Assembly: GCA_037355855.1 (NCBI GenBank)
Contig: CM074759.1
Span: forward strand, 2,914,001-2,978,000
DNA: 64,000 nt
Source of the DNA: Pseudo-nitzschia pungens
Lineage: Eukaryota > Bacillariophyta > Bacillariophyceae > Bacillariales > Bacillariaceae
Reading direction: 5' to 3'
Shown here: piece after piece, positions 22,406 through 32,555 of the stretch
How positions within the stretch are numbered: position 1 is the stretch's first letter
How the letters are laid out: each line of letters opens with the position of its first letter
Program-made: the position numbers and the translations under genes
The notes under the pieces: model-generated
Told to the model about the DNA's origin: nothing
Database searches by the model: none
The model's input: only the letters and a program-made list of their open reading frames with translations

Positions 22406-23336
22406 ACAGCGTTAGACCTGTCCCAAGGGTACTACACCATCCCAATCTGTAAGGAGAGCCAAAAGATTTGCTTTACCATTCTACCGCGGGGGAAGTATGC
22501 CTACAAGAGACTGGCCATGGGGATTGCTTGCGCGCCAGATATCTTCCAGTCGGTGATGATGAACCTACTGGGGGATCTGGACTATGTTCTTGTCTACATC
22601 GATGACATCCTAATTATCCAAAGAGAGGGGGAATCTGAGCAAGATCACTTCACCAAAATTGATACAGTCCTACGAAGACTCGATGAGGCTGACTTCCAAG
22701 CCAACCTCCGGAAATCCTTTTTCATGCAGAAAGAAGTGGAGTATCTGGGTTTCCTACTAACAACAGAAGGCATTTAACCCCAGCCAAAGAAACTGGAGGG
22801 GATGAAACGCTTGGAAGCCCCAAAGAACACAAAGCAACTGAAGATGTTTCTTGGAATGGTAAACTTTTACAGGGATATGTGGAAGCGCCGCTCCCACATC
22901 CTGGCCCCACTCAACAAGCTGGCAGGCAAAAAGGGGAAAATGAACTGGTACTGGGGTCCAGCAGAGCAGAAAGCTCTCATGGAGGCAAAACGGATGCTCG
23001 CAGAGGAAGCAAAGCTCGCATTCCCGGATTTTACAAAACCATTTCATCTCTACTCAGATGCCAGTGACAGGCAACTGGGAGCAACTGTATGCCAAGATGG
23101 CAAACCTCTCAGTTTCTAAACAAGAAAACTGAATTTAGCCCAACTCAACTGCACCGTCGGAGAGAAAGAACTCCTTGGTATAGTGGAAGGACTAAAGGCG
23201 TTCGAAGGAATCCTACGAGGACAAGATGTGACCATCCACACAGATCACCTGAACCTACTGTACCAGCAGATGCCCACCCAAAGAATGGTCCAATGGCGCC
23301 TTCTCATGGAGGAGTTCCACCCGGTAGTCAAGCACG
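22406..23336 (+). pseudogene. Gy-B3 pol piece: RT catalytic region and RNase H
   Basis: Begins at DLSQGYY, includes YIDD (about 22595) and RNase H (SDASD, about 23055), and ends at the P1 insertion. Stops: TAA at 22775-22777 (CAA or CAG in Gy-B1 and Gy-B2), and TAA at about 23117. The first stop is also present in Gy-B4. Confidence 0.88.
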
Positions 23337-23860
23337 GGAGCGGTCGGAAATAGAAAAACGTGCGCACCGCGCGACAGGTTAAGTTTTTTCAAAATGATAC
23401 GTATGAACTTACCTTACATACTACATATATCAACGTGTGATTTACGTATTAATACGTAGAATGAGATAAGTGAGATAAGTAACGTTCATGAAAAAATCTC
23501 CACGATTCAAATTTAAAAAAGGGGGAACCGGGAAACTAAAAATTGGGTTTTTTTAAACGTAACGTACGTAATTAATTAATTACGTACGTAATTAATATTA
23601 CGTACGATTGGATTTAATTACGTACGATTGCAGTTAATTACGTACGATTGCAGTTAATTACGTACGATTGAAGATTAATTACGTGACTATGTGGCTTAAA
23701 TAGGTAAAGTAGCCAATTTAACAAGGCAATAATAATTAAAATATGCAAACATAAGCCTCTTATTACAGCCTCCAAATTGCTTCAATTTGATGACAAGGAC
23801 GATTTATGCGCCTTTAAAAGTGCCGGTGACAGCCACATATTCGGTACCGTACGTACGTAC
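23337..23860 (+). repeat. P1 left terminal inverted repeat with subterminal ACGTACG array
   Basis: From the terminal GGAGCGGTCGG inward it matches the reverse complement of about 28865-29389 with scattered differences. At 23560-23690 it holds several copies of an AATTACGTACGATTG-like unit, plausible transposase binding sites. Confidence 0.82.
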
Positions 23861-24348
23861 AATCTACAATCTACGACTTGCACTAGTAAGTGGCTGAAAA
23901 GTTGAAGTAGGGGCTATCATCGCCACTTCTAAACTTAGGTATCCCTTAATCGGATCCTACGGCCACAGCCGTATTTCGACCCATATTTCAGGGGTTCAAA
24001 TGAAAGTCTTAACTCTCTCGAATATTTAATCTGATGTTATATTCTTATTCAGCATAAAATTTTGGTCTAGAAAACACTTTGTCAGGGGTCCCAACTCCGA
24101 ATATTGGCTGCTCTACAAGCAGCAGCAGCAGCGCGCTAATCACTATTTTGGCAATAGCCGTAAAAACTCAAATATTCAAATCACCATGGGAATTAATTTA
24201 AACGAGGCACTTCCTGGCCACCAATTACGGATCCGAGGACACCATTCTCTCCGTCTACTCAAGGGCTACAATCTGAGCCATTTGCGGCTCGATTCCTCCA
24301 TAAACTGACGAGATTCGAACTGATTTTGTAATTCGGTATCGTTCCATC
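23861..24348 (+). promoter_or_regulatory. P1 transposase upstream region
   Basis: About 490 bases between the left terminus and the transposase ATG, without coding potential. It should contain the transposase promoter; no specific element could be recognised. Confidence 0.35.
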
Positions 24349-27009
24349 ATGTCCGAAAATGCCGTAAACATGGAGGATTGCTCCACAGAGAGCCCAGATG
24401 GTACTCAAGAGACCCAAGACAGCAGCGAAAGCCGTCCTGCTAATAGCCCAAGGCTCCAGGACCTCAGCAAGCTTGTGAAGAGAGCTCAAAAATTCCAGGA
24501 TGGCTATGACAGTGATGGGGCAAAAGGCCCCTTTTTTGATGCAATAATTGCTGAGGGAGATCAATACAAGGAAACAGGAGAAGACTACAATATTGGAGAC
24601 GCCGAACCACCAAAGAGCGCAGCGGACGCAGCAGGAGGAGCGGAGGAAGCAGCAGTGGTGGAGGAGGCAACAGAAGTGGTGGTGGAAGAAAATATGGAAG
24701 AAGAAAAAAATATCGATTTACAAACCAAAACAGTGACATGGATCAAGGAAGAGCTGAAGCTTCGATGCCAATCAACTGCTGGAAAGAAGAGCGATCTGGT
24801 CGACCGGTTGAAGAAGGCAATAGACCAGAAGATTTGTCGATTCAATACAGTGGAGGAAGCAAGAGCAAGCAACAAGAAGAAGCCACGGATCGGACGCCCC
24901 CCGACAGCAAAGAACAACAACAACAACAAGAACTCGTCGGCGATGCGTCTGTTCCCTGATACTGTGTACTGGCGAGTCCTCCACCCAGACGCCATGGCGG
25001 TCACTGAACCAGCAAATCCATCCTTTAGAATTGCAAGGGCTCCAACTGTGCCAGAAGTTGATGCAAGGGTTGCTCCCCCCCCAAAGAAGTACAACTATGC
25101 AGAGCTCTTTGATATTCCTGTGTTCAAGGGAGTTTGTACAACCTACGAGTTCGATCGCCGCGGCAAGTTGCGGAGGGACGCTGATGGCAAGCCACTCACT
25201 AACAGTGCTCCCAGGGAGGAAGGCTGCGTCGATCCAGGATTCAAGGAGAAGTACGGTCTATCTGCTGCTGAGTCGCTACCATGGGACTTTGCTGAGGTAT
25301 TCCTTCCGCTAAGCAACGATGCAAAGGACAGTAATCACTTCAGCTTTGAGAAAATTCGGCAGTGGACAAACCTCAAGGCGTCGCTTGCAGGAGCTGGAGA
25401 GCAGGTGTACCAGGACTTCAAGCCATTTGAATTGACGGAGCTGCGCCGGTTCTTTGGACTTTATGTACTGCATGGACTTGCTCCTACGGCTCGTGTTGAA
25501 TACAAGCTTCGCTCTACGAGGAATGACAGACTTGCAGGGAATGATTTCATCTACAACGGCTTGTGTAAGAGTTCAAGGAATCCACAGCGCCGCCACAAAC
25601 ACTTCAAGGCGTTTCTTTCTTGCCAAGATCCTCGTAAGGAAGTTCCTTCTCGTAGGACGTTTCCAAATTGGAAGATACGACCTTTAATCCAGTGGATTAA
25701 CTGGCGTTCCCCCCAGGCGTGGATGTTGGCTCGTCAAATTGCGGTGGATGAAATGACCATGCGGTTCAAAGGTGTCCACCAAGACAAGCGACGGATCACG
25801 TACAAGAAGGAAGGTGACGGATTTCAAGCTGATGCCCTCTGCGATGATGGATACTGCTACCAAGTCTACATGAGGAATGATCCTGCACCTAAAAAGTACT
25901 TGAACTGGAAGCTCTCTCCGCTGCATGCCCGTACGATGGCCCTATTTGATTCCTTGAAGGACGAGCACCACCATGTGGGAATGGACAACCTGTACAACTC
26001 AGTACTATTCTGCAAGGCGGCGTTTCTGCATTCAAAGCGAGTCCTTTGTCATGGAGTTGCCCGTAAGGCAAATCGTGGCATCCCTGATTGCGTCTTTCAA
26101 CAAGAGCTCAAGAATATCCGCGAAGAGCGAGCTGCCCGTGGTACTGTGAAGGCTGCTGTTCTTGAAGGGGATCCCGCCTGTTCCTTTCTTATTGCTTCTA
26201 GTGTCTACGACACCAAGCCAGTACACTACTTGAGTATGGTCACTAGTAAGATTGAATGGGTGGAGAAGCAGAAGATCGTCTACAACGTGGATACCGATTC
26301 GAAAGAAAAGCTGAAATTCCTCCGTCTTAATCAGTTAGATACATACAACAATGGTATGGGCGACGTCGATATTGCTGATCAGCTCCGCGGTGTGTACAGA
26401 TTGGACCGCTGGGTACGTAACAGGAAGTGGTGGTGGTCTGTTATGTTTTGGGGTGTAGGAGTACTCCTTACAAATGCCTACAAGCTGTACCTGAAGGTCT
26501 GTAAAGAAGAAGGAGTGACGCCCAGATTTGCATCCCAGTATGACTTCAGGAGAGCAGTTGGAGAGTACTGGGTAGACCCTGAGACTGTTTCATGTGAAGC
26601 TGAAGCCAGGATGTTTCATGTTTCATCCTGTGGTGCTGCTGAACAAGATGGTCCTGTATCGCCTTTGACTGAACCTTCAAGCAATTCCTCGTTCGACAGT
26701 AAGAAGAATTCAGCTAGAGTAACTGACAAGACGCTTGCAGACAATGGTGCTCTGAGTTGTAGGTTGGACAAGAATTTGGATCACTATCCTTCTAAAGCAG
26801 TGAGGAACACCAAATGTGCTTTGCATGGTTGGCTTGGACTAAGAAAAGAGGGGGAGTTAATGAGATGTGTAACATGCAATGTCCATCTTTGCATTGAGTG
26901 CTATGGAAGATTCCATCGGTCGACCGATCTCCTGGCTCTAAAGAAAAGGATGAAGCGCAACTTGGAAGAAAGAGCAGCAAGTACTAGAAAGAAGCTGAAG
27001 ATGAAGTAG
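24349..27009 (+). CDS. piggyBac-family transposase with N-terminal SAP domain
   Basis: An 886-residue intact frame from ATG 24349 to TAG 27007-27009, without introns. Residues 1-120 are acidic. A SAP-type DNA-binding helix pair lies at about 128-161 (WIKEELKLRC...GKKSDLVDRL). The piggyBac DDE catalytic domain spans about 248-715, with candidate acidic residues D467 (VDEMTMRFKG), D546 (GMDNLYNS) and D674 (GDVDIADQ), the last next to the usual DQxRG. A C-terminal cysteine-rich finger (C-x3-H...CVTC...CIEC...FH) is at about 823-856, then a lysine-rich tail that may be a nuclear signal. The protein should cut and paste P1 and probably P2. The fused SAP domain is uncommon in this family as far as I know. 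The catalytic assignment comes from motif reading only. Confidence 0.88.
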   Translation: MSENAVNMEDCSTESPDGTQETQDSSESRPANSPRLQDLSKLVKRAQKFQDGYDSDGAKGPFFDAIIAEGDQYKETGEDYNIGDAEPPKSAADAAGGAEEAAVVEEATEVVVEENMEEEKNIDLQTKTVTWIKEELKLRCQSTAGKKSDLVDRLKKAIDQKICRFNTVEEARASNKKKPRIGRPPTAKNNNNNKNSSAMRLFPDTVYWRVLHPDAMAVTEPANPSFRIARAPTVPEVDARVAPPPKKYNYAELFDIPVFKGVCTTYEFDRRGKLRRDADGKPLTNSAPREEGCVDPGFKEKYGLSAAESLPWDFAEVFLPLSNDAKDSNHFSFEKIRQWTNLKASLAGAGEQVYQDFKPFELTELRRFFGLYVLHGLAPTARVEYKLRSTRNDRLAGNDFIYNGLCKSSRNPQRRHKHFKAFLSCQDPRKEVPSRRTFPNWKIRPLIQWINWRSPQAWMLARQIAVDEMTMRFKGVHQDKRRITYKKEGDGFQADALCDDGYCYQVYMRNDPAPKKYLNWKLSPLHARTMALFDSLKDEHHHVGMDNLYNSVLFCKAAFLHSKRVLCHGVARKANRGIPDCVFQQELKNIREERAARGTVKAAVLEGDPACSFLIASSVYDTKPVHYLSMVTSKIEWVEKQKIVYNVDTDSKEKLKFLRLNQLDTYNNGMGDVDIADQLRGVYRLDRWVRNRKWWWSVMFWGVGVLLTNAYKLYLKVCKEEGVTPRFASQYDFRRAVGEYWVDPETVSCEAEARMFHVSSCGAAEQDGPVSPLTEPSSNSSFDSKKNSARVTDKTLADNGALSCRLDKNLDHYPSKAVRNTKCALHGWLGLRKEGELMRCVTCNVHLCIECYGRFHRSTDLLALKKRMKRNLEERAASTRKKLKMK

Positions 27010-27656
27010 ACTTACTGCTTGCTGGGGAGCGTCTTGCTGCTGTTGTTGTTGCTGATGGTGGTGGTCGATTCGGTTGTTCGATTCGGTTCATTCGATTCGG
27101 TTGTTCGATTCGGTCGTTCGCACTCCTGTTTGGCCTGTGCCTTGACGACGGCAAGTACTGATACAAATTCATCACTCCTTGGTGTTTGCAGGGCCTTTGA
27201 AAGTGTTCTTGTGTCTTTATTTGGAGTATTCAGGGCTCAGGCGGCCGAATGGTGGAGGACGAATGGTGCAAGAAAATCACGTCGAATCACGGGCCCGATG
27301 TACAAAAATCAGCCGAAGTCCACTAAAATTTATCAAAATTCCCCAAGTAAATAATAAAAAACCCATATCTATGTTATTGACTACAAGTATTGGTGGTTGT
27401 TTGTTACTTTATTGCAGATAGAGGTGCTTTTATTGTCTCTAGAAGACAGAACTCGGTTGACGATTTGGTCACCGGGTGCGTGAAAAAATGAGTTTTTTTT
27501 TTACGGCGATTCCCGTATAATTTCAATCCGATTAAGGGATACGCGCCATTGAAAGTGCCGCTGATAGCCACCTATTCGGTAGGGGCTGTCGGCGCCACTT
27601 TAAATGGCGCCTTTACTGGTAAGACGAGCCCCTTTATAGAAGTCACTCTGCCGAAG
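27010..27656 (+). repeat. P1 spacer with TTCGATTCGG short repeats
   Basis: Downstream of the transposase, 27060-27120 repeats a TTCGATTCGG-like unit several times. 27535-27610 holds GCGCC...TTTAAA...GGCGC palindromes also found in P2 at 47395-47460. No gene seen. Confidence 0.6.
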
Positions 27657-28769
27657 AAATGGCTGTCGTGATGAGCCAATCAAAAAATTCGATTTTCCAG
27701 TACAAATTGTACAGGGATTTATGTAGAAAAAAAATTAATACAGGGGGGACAACAAGCAGCACAGAGAGCAGCAACGCATTGATAATACAAGCAAGCAGCA
27801 ACGCATCGATAATACAGGGGGGGACAGCAAGCAGCGACGCGTCGATAATACGGTACAGGGGGGGGGGGGGGACAGCAAGCAACAAGCAGCAGCAACGCGT
27901 CGATAATACAGGGGGGGACAGCAAGCAGCAACGCGTCGATAATACAAACGCGTCAATAATACAGGGGGGGACGGCAAGCAGCAACGCGTCGATAATACAG
28001 GGGGGACAGCAAGCAGCAGCAACGCGTCGATAATACAGCGGGGGACAGCAAGCAGCAGCAACGCGTCGATAATACAGGGGGGACAGCAAGCAGCAACGCG
28101 TCGATAATACAACGCGTCGATAATACAGGGGGACAGCAAGCAGCAACGCGTCGATAATACAGGGGGGACAGCAAGCAACAACGCGTCGATGGGGGTAACC
28201 AGGCGCCATTTAAAGTGGCGCTGACAGCCATCGACGCATTGCTGCTGCTTGCTGTCCCCCCTGTATTATCGACGCGTTGCTGCTTGCTGTCCCCCTGTAT
28301 TATCGACGCGTTGTATTATCGACGCGTTGCTGCTTGCTGTCCCCCCTGTATTATCGACGCGTTGTATTATCGACGCGTTGCTGCTTGCTGTCCCCCCCCC
28401 TGTATTATCGACGCGTTGCTGCTTGCTGCTTGCTGTCCCCCGCTGTATTATCGACGCGTTGCTGCTTGCTGCTTGCTGTCCCCCCCCTGTATTATTGACG
28501 CGTTGCTGCTTGCTGCTTGCTGCCCCCCCTGTATCATCGACGCTTTGCTGCTTACTGTCCCCCGCTGTATTATCGACGCGTTGCTGCTTGCTGCTTGCTG
28601 TCCCCCCCCGTATTATCGACGCGTTGCTGCTTGCTGTCCCCCCTGTATTATTGCCGTTGCTGCTTGCTGCTTGCTGTCCCCCTTGCATTAATTTTTTTTC
28701 TACATAAATCCCTGTACAATTTGTACTGGAAAATCGAATTTTTTTATTGGCTCATCACGACAGCCATTT
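27657..28769. repeat. P1 1.1-kb near-perfect palindrome of inverted minisatellites
   Basis: The left arm holds about a dozen plus-oriented copies of a roughly 35-bp unit (core ACGCGTCGATAATACAGG, then GGGGACAGCAAGCAGCA). The right arm holds the same unit inverted. The arms are capped outside by a matching 70-bp segment (27657-27740 and 28690-28769). The centre at about 28212 is itself a GCGCCATTTAAAGTGGCGC palindrome. Long frames reading through it (LYYRRVAACC-like) are repeat artefacts. Confidence 0.9.
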
Positions 28770-28864
28770 ACAAGTACTTTTAGCGCCACTTAAAGCGGCT
28801 TACCTTACAACCGACAGCCCGTACCGAATAAGTGGCTATCAGCGGCACTTTAAATGGCGCATAT

Positions 28865-29389
28865 ACGTCTATTGTATCTATTATGTGGCTGTTAGCGGCA
28901 CTTTAAAAGGCGCATACATCGTCTTTGTCATCACATTGAAGCAATTTGGAGGCTGTAATAATAGGGTTATGTTTTACATTGATAGAGGGCATATTTAAAT
29001 TATTATTGCGTCATTAAATTGGCTGGTTTACCTATTTAAGCCACATAGTTACGTAATTAATCTTCAATCGTACGTAATTAACTGCAATCGTACGTAATTA
29101 AATCCAATCGTACGTAATATTAATTACGTACGTAATTAATTAATTACGTACGTAATTAATTAATTACGTCCGTTACGTAAAAACAACTATCTTTAGTTTC
29201 CCGGTTCCCCCTTTTTAAATTTTAATCGCAGAGATTTTTTTCATGAACGTTACTTATCTCGTTCTACGTATTAATACGTAAATCACACGTTGATATATGT
29301 AGTATGTGCGGTAAGTTCATACGTACCCTTTTTTTTTCAAAAAACTTAACCTGTCGCGGTGCGCACGTTTTTCTATTTCCGACCGCTCC
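28865..29389 (-). repeat. P1 right terminal inverted repeat
   Basis: The inverted partner of 23337-23860, ending CCGACCGCTCC at 29389. The ACGTACG array is at about 29045-29170. Confidence 0.82.
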
Positions 29390-29894
29390 GGTTGGACATC
29401 ACGGATGACCCAGCAGATACAGTGGAATGGCTACCACCAAATAAACCCCTCACCTATGCAGATGAGGAAGAGCACCTCCGGCAACTCCTGTTCCCACTTG
29501 GAGAGGAAACGCCGGAGGAATTCCAGGGCAATAGTGCATTCCCACTTGCCCCGGACATGATTCAGTTCTACCAACAAAAGGACATCAAAATCATGAACGC
29601 TCTGGAAAAAGACAAACAACTAACCACCAAAAATGTTGAAGGTTACAGTCTCATCCACGAAGAAGGGAAGATCCTGATTCCTGACAAACTCAAGGAAATA
29701 GTTATGGAGTGGTACCACACCATGTTGGTCCATCCCAGAGAAAAGAGGATGGCACAGAGCATATGCTCAGTGTTCACCTGGAAAGGTCTAAGAAAGGACG
29801 TCCAGGACCTCTGTAAACACTGCCACATGTGTCAGATGTTTAAAAAGAGTGGCTGGAAGAAGTATGGACTACTACCAGAGAAAACAGCTGAGGT
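29390..29894 (+). pseudogene. Gy-B3 pol piece: RNase H/integrase linker and HHCC region
   Basis: Continues Gy-B3 pol right of P1. It contains the acidic linker and the integrase zinc-binding histidines and cysteines (CKHCHMCQMF), and ends at GAGGT, the Gy-A2 target duplication. The frame is open in this piece. Confidence 0.88.
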
Positions 29895-30188
29895 TGTGAC
29901 ATGCTAGCGTAGCGAGCATGAATCACAATTAAATAATTAACCAAATCCCACATACGAGCCGACTGGCTTTAAATATAGGAGCTGACCGGTGTTTGAATAC
30001 AAATATTCAAACTGTACGCCGGACGCTCCAGCAATGCATGTGCGCCGTTATTCAAATAGTAGCAAGGCGCGCTCGTGTATATTCAAACGTTCATTCAAAC
30101 GTTCACATGAAAACTGAAACGCTTGCGTAAGAGTTAATGATTAGTCACAATTTAATACTACTCCAATTTTCTACCTTAGAGTGTAACA
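29895..30188 (+). repeat. Gy-A2 5' LTR, followed by CAGTAATTACTG palindrome
   Basis: 294 bp, TGTGACA to TGTAACA. The palindromic primer-site candidate occupies 30189-30200. The LTR has a 28-base middle segment (near 29960-29985) that Gy-A3 LTRs lack. Confidence 0.92.
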
Positions 30189-30324
30189 CAGTAATTACTG
30201 TTTATCTTCAACGTAGGAAAACAGTAGAATTCAGTACTGAACCAAAACAATCGGATAAACATACCTTATCCTCAACAACAGAGGAACCTTTATCCCCAGC
30301 AAGCATCTTTCTTCCGACGCAACC

Positions 30325-31374
30325 ATGGCAGGCATCTACAGAGATCCCCCTATCACCTACAAGAGCTCTCTCGATTGAACCAAGCCCAAGCTCTTCACCC
30401 TGTACAATGTCGATGAGGACCGAACGGACAGCATGAAAGTTCCCCTGTTCACAGAGACAGGAGGCCTTGAAGAATTGCTCTTTGTGGAAGAGTCCTTTCG
30501 GAACGCCGCCAAACTCCTAAGGCTCCCAACGGACATCTATCTAACCCACTTCAGTCGATGTCTCACTACAGATGCTCAGAGCAAGTGGAACGACATGATA
30601 AAGGATCCACTGGATCCAGAAGAGTACCAATATGAACAAGAAGAGCTTGGGGGATATGACCAGGCGTTCCTTGACTTTACCAAGCTCTACTGCAATGCCA
30701 GAGACGCTAGAGACATCATGCACACCTATCTACGCAGCCCGGAATGTCGAAAGACCCCATCAGTTACATGCAAGGAGCACGCCAACCGGATCCTTATCCT
30801 CATGAAATATACCCAGAAACTAGATGGGAGCAGCACGCCCCTTTCCAGAGTGGAGAAACTCACTATCCTGCTCCATTCTTTTCCCTCCGCATGGATCGAG
30901 AGCTATGGAATTATCCACAGTGGAATCCAAGAAGACACCACAGTCCAACACATTGTGGACCACATGAGCTGTCACGAACGCCAAGCCAACAAGAAAGGCA
31001 ATAAAAACAACAATAAACAACAGCAGAAGCGCTCGAACAACAACAACAGCAACTCCCAGAAACGCAACTACAATTCCAACCACAAAGGAAACCAGAACAA
31101 GAAGAAGTCCAATCCCTGCCGGATCCCCGGTCACAACCACGATTGGTCTGAGTGTCCCAAGAACCGGTTCTCTAAGAACCACAACAAGAGCTCCGGTAAC
31201 AACCAAACTGAGTCCTTCCATGCTCATACCCAAGCCTTGATGATACCAGGAAGCAACGAGACCTTCCAAGCCCACATGAATGCAGCGCGCGACGCAGCAA
31301 TCGAAGCATACCATGCCAATCATGGTGGAAGAACTGAACGGAGTATCGATGGGGAACTTGTGTGGCTCCCCTGA
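30325..31374 (+). pseudogene. Gy-A2 gag (early stop)
   Basis: Starts at ATG 30325 (MAGIYRDPP) and would give 349 residues to TGA 31372-31374, but an in-frame TGA at 30376-30378 cuts it after 17 codons. The remainder is open. A Q/N/K-rich stretch precedes the knuckle CRIPGHNHDWSEC at about 31117-31155 (spacing C-x4-H-x-H-x4-C). It ends in DGELVWLP. Confidence 0.87.
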
Positions 31375-32291
31375 GTCTCTGGAGGCTCCAAGCCTCCAAA
31401 ACAGAAGCCCCCGGCTTCACCAAAACCAGCAATCACCTTGCCACCAGCTCCCCGGGACCTGGATGCCAGCACAGCCCTGCTGTCTGGGATGACGCATGGA
31501 GGAGATCTCCCAGATAAAGAGGGGAAGGAACCTACAGGATGGAGTATTCCTGTTGAAAGCTCAGCAAAGCCTGCCACAGCAGCAGCAAAAACAATCGTTC
31601 GAAACATCCTACAAGATATATCGAACATGGATCTGAATCGAAACCAACTGAATCGATCCAAGGGTACAGACGCATCATCAATCACTATTGATCCGAATAA
31701 GACAGCAGCAACAAATGGACCAACCTTGTCCCTGGCAAGAAATTGGTCTACCGGTACAGCAAAAATCTCTATTGCAATCCCGGAAACTCCAAAGACTACA
31801 CCAAAGGAGGTGCGCTGGAGCAAAATTATTTAAAACTGCTGTCGACTACTGGAAATCCAGTAGAACAGGCATCCAATAAGAGCAACGTGGCTCCTATTGT
31901 TCTAACCAACATACAGTACATACAAGGCATCCCCCTTAAAGCAAGATCACTACTAGCGCTACTAGATAGTGGATCCTCCGGAACACTAATCAACAAGAGA
32001 GCACTACCATTCGGAACCATACCAATCAGAAGCAAGCATCAAGTCCTAACAACTACAGCGAATGGAAGCTTCGATACTACAGAATACATCATCATGAAGA
32101 ACATCAAGCTACAAGAGTTTGGCAACTACACTATTGACTGACAAGAGGCAAGACTCTTCCATTCCCCTAACTGCAGATATGATCTTATACTAGGCAGAGA
32201 CTTCCTCCACCTGGCACAGATCAATCTCCTATTCAAAGAAGGCGCAGTACAATGGATGGATAGGACCATTCCCATGAAGGATACCTCCCTA
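31375..32291 (+). pseudogene. Gy-A2 pol, 5' part: linker and protease
   Basis: Follows the gag TGA in the same frame. A single-base change in an A-run near 31765 shifts the frame, and a TGA is at 32139-32141. The protease motif LLDSGSSG is at about 31960. It ends at CCCTA, the Gy-A3 target duplication (32287-32291, repeated at 37879-37883). Confidence 0.86.
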
Positions 32292-32555
32292 TGCGACATG
32301 CTAGCGTAGCAAGCATGAACCACGATTAGATAATTAACCGAATCCCACATACGAGCTGACCGGTGTTTGAATACAAAGATTCAAACTGTACGCCGGACGC
32401 TCCAGCAATGCATGTGTGCCGATATTCAAACAATAGTTAGGCACGCTCGTGTGTATTCAAACAGTCACACGAAAACTGAAACTCTCTTTTAAGAGTTAAC
32501 GATTAGTCACAATTTTTTTCATACTACTCCTAATTTTCTACCTTAGAGTGTAACA
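32292..32555 (+). repeat. Gy-A3 5' LTR
   Basis: 264 bp, opening TGCGACA (TGTGACA in the 3' copy) and closing GTGTAACA. Confidence 0.92.

Larger units (their letters stand above)
23337..29389 (+). mobile_element. P1: 6-kb inverted-repeat DNA transposon with piggyBac-type transposase
   Basis: Both ends carry GGAGCGGTCGG in inverted orientation, inside inverted termini of about 0.5 kb. The interior holds a transposase gene (24349-27009) and a 1.1-kb palindrome (27657-28769). It is inserted in the RNase H/integrase linker of Gy-B3. No TTAA duplication, the hallmark of classical piggyBac, is seen; instead about 39 bp of Gy-B3 are missing at the site. P2 (46954-51134) shares its termini and internal repeats. 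Confidence 0.85.

Noticed and set aside
24349..27009. Domesticated host gene derived from piggyBac
   Set aside because: The gene lies between matching inverted termini, inside another transposon, and beside P2 with the same ends; it is an element gene rather than a host gene.
27700..28690. Regular repeats of about 35 bp resembling a CRISPR array
   Set aside because: The units are contiguous without unique spacers, vary in length through G-runs, and occur as opposed arrays inside a eukaryotic transposon. They are minisatellites.
27643..28783. Long frames reading LYYRRVAACCPP repeats on both strands, also at 47618-48144 and 49119-49929
   Set aside because: They are translations of the minisatellite unit. 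Several frames stay open only because the unit lacks stops; no domain or start context supports a gene.
23337..29389. TTAA target site for P1
   Set aside because: Neither terminus of P1 or P2 is flanked by TTAA; the GGTTAAG near the ends is internal and not duplicated.
30376..30378. Gy-A2 gag as an intact gene starting at 30433
   Set aside because: The conserved gag start is ATG 30325 and the frame contains TGA at 30376; the later start would remove a conserved N-terminus.
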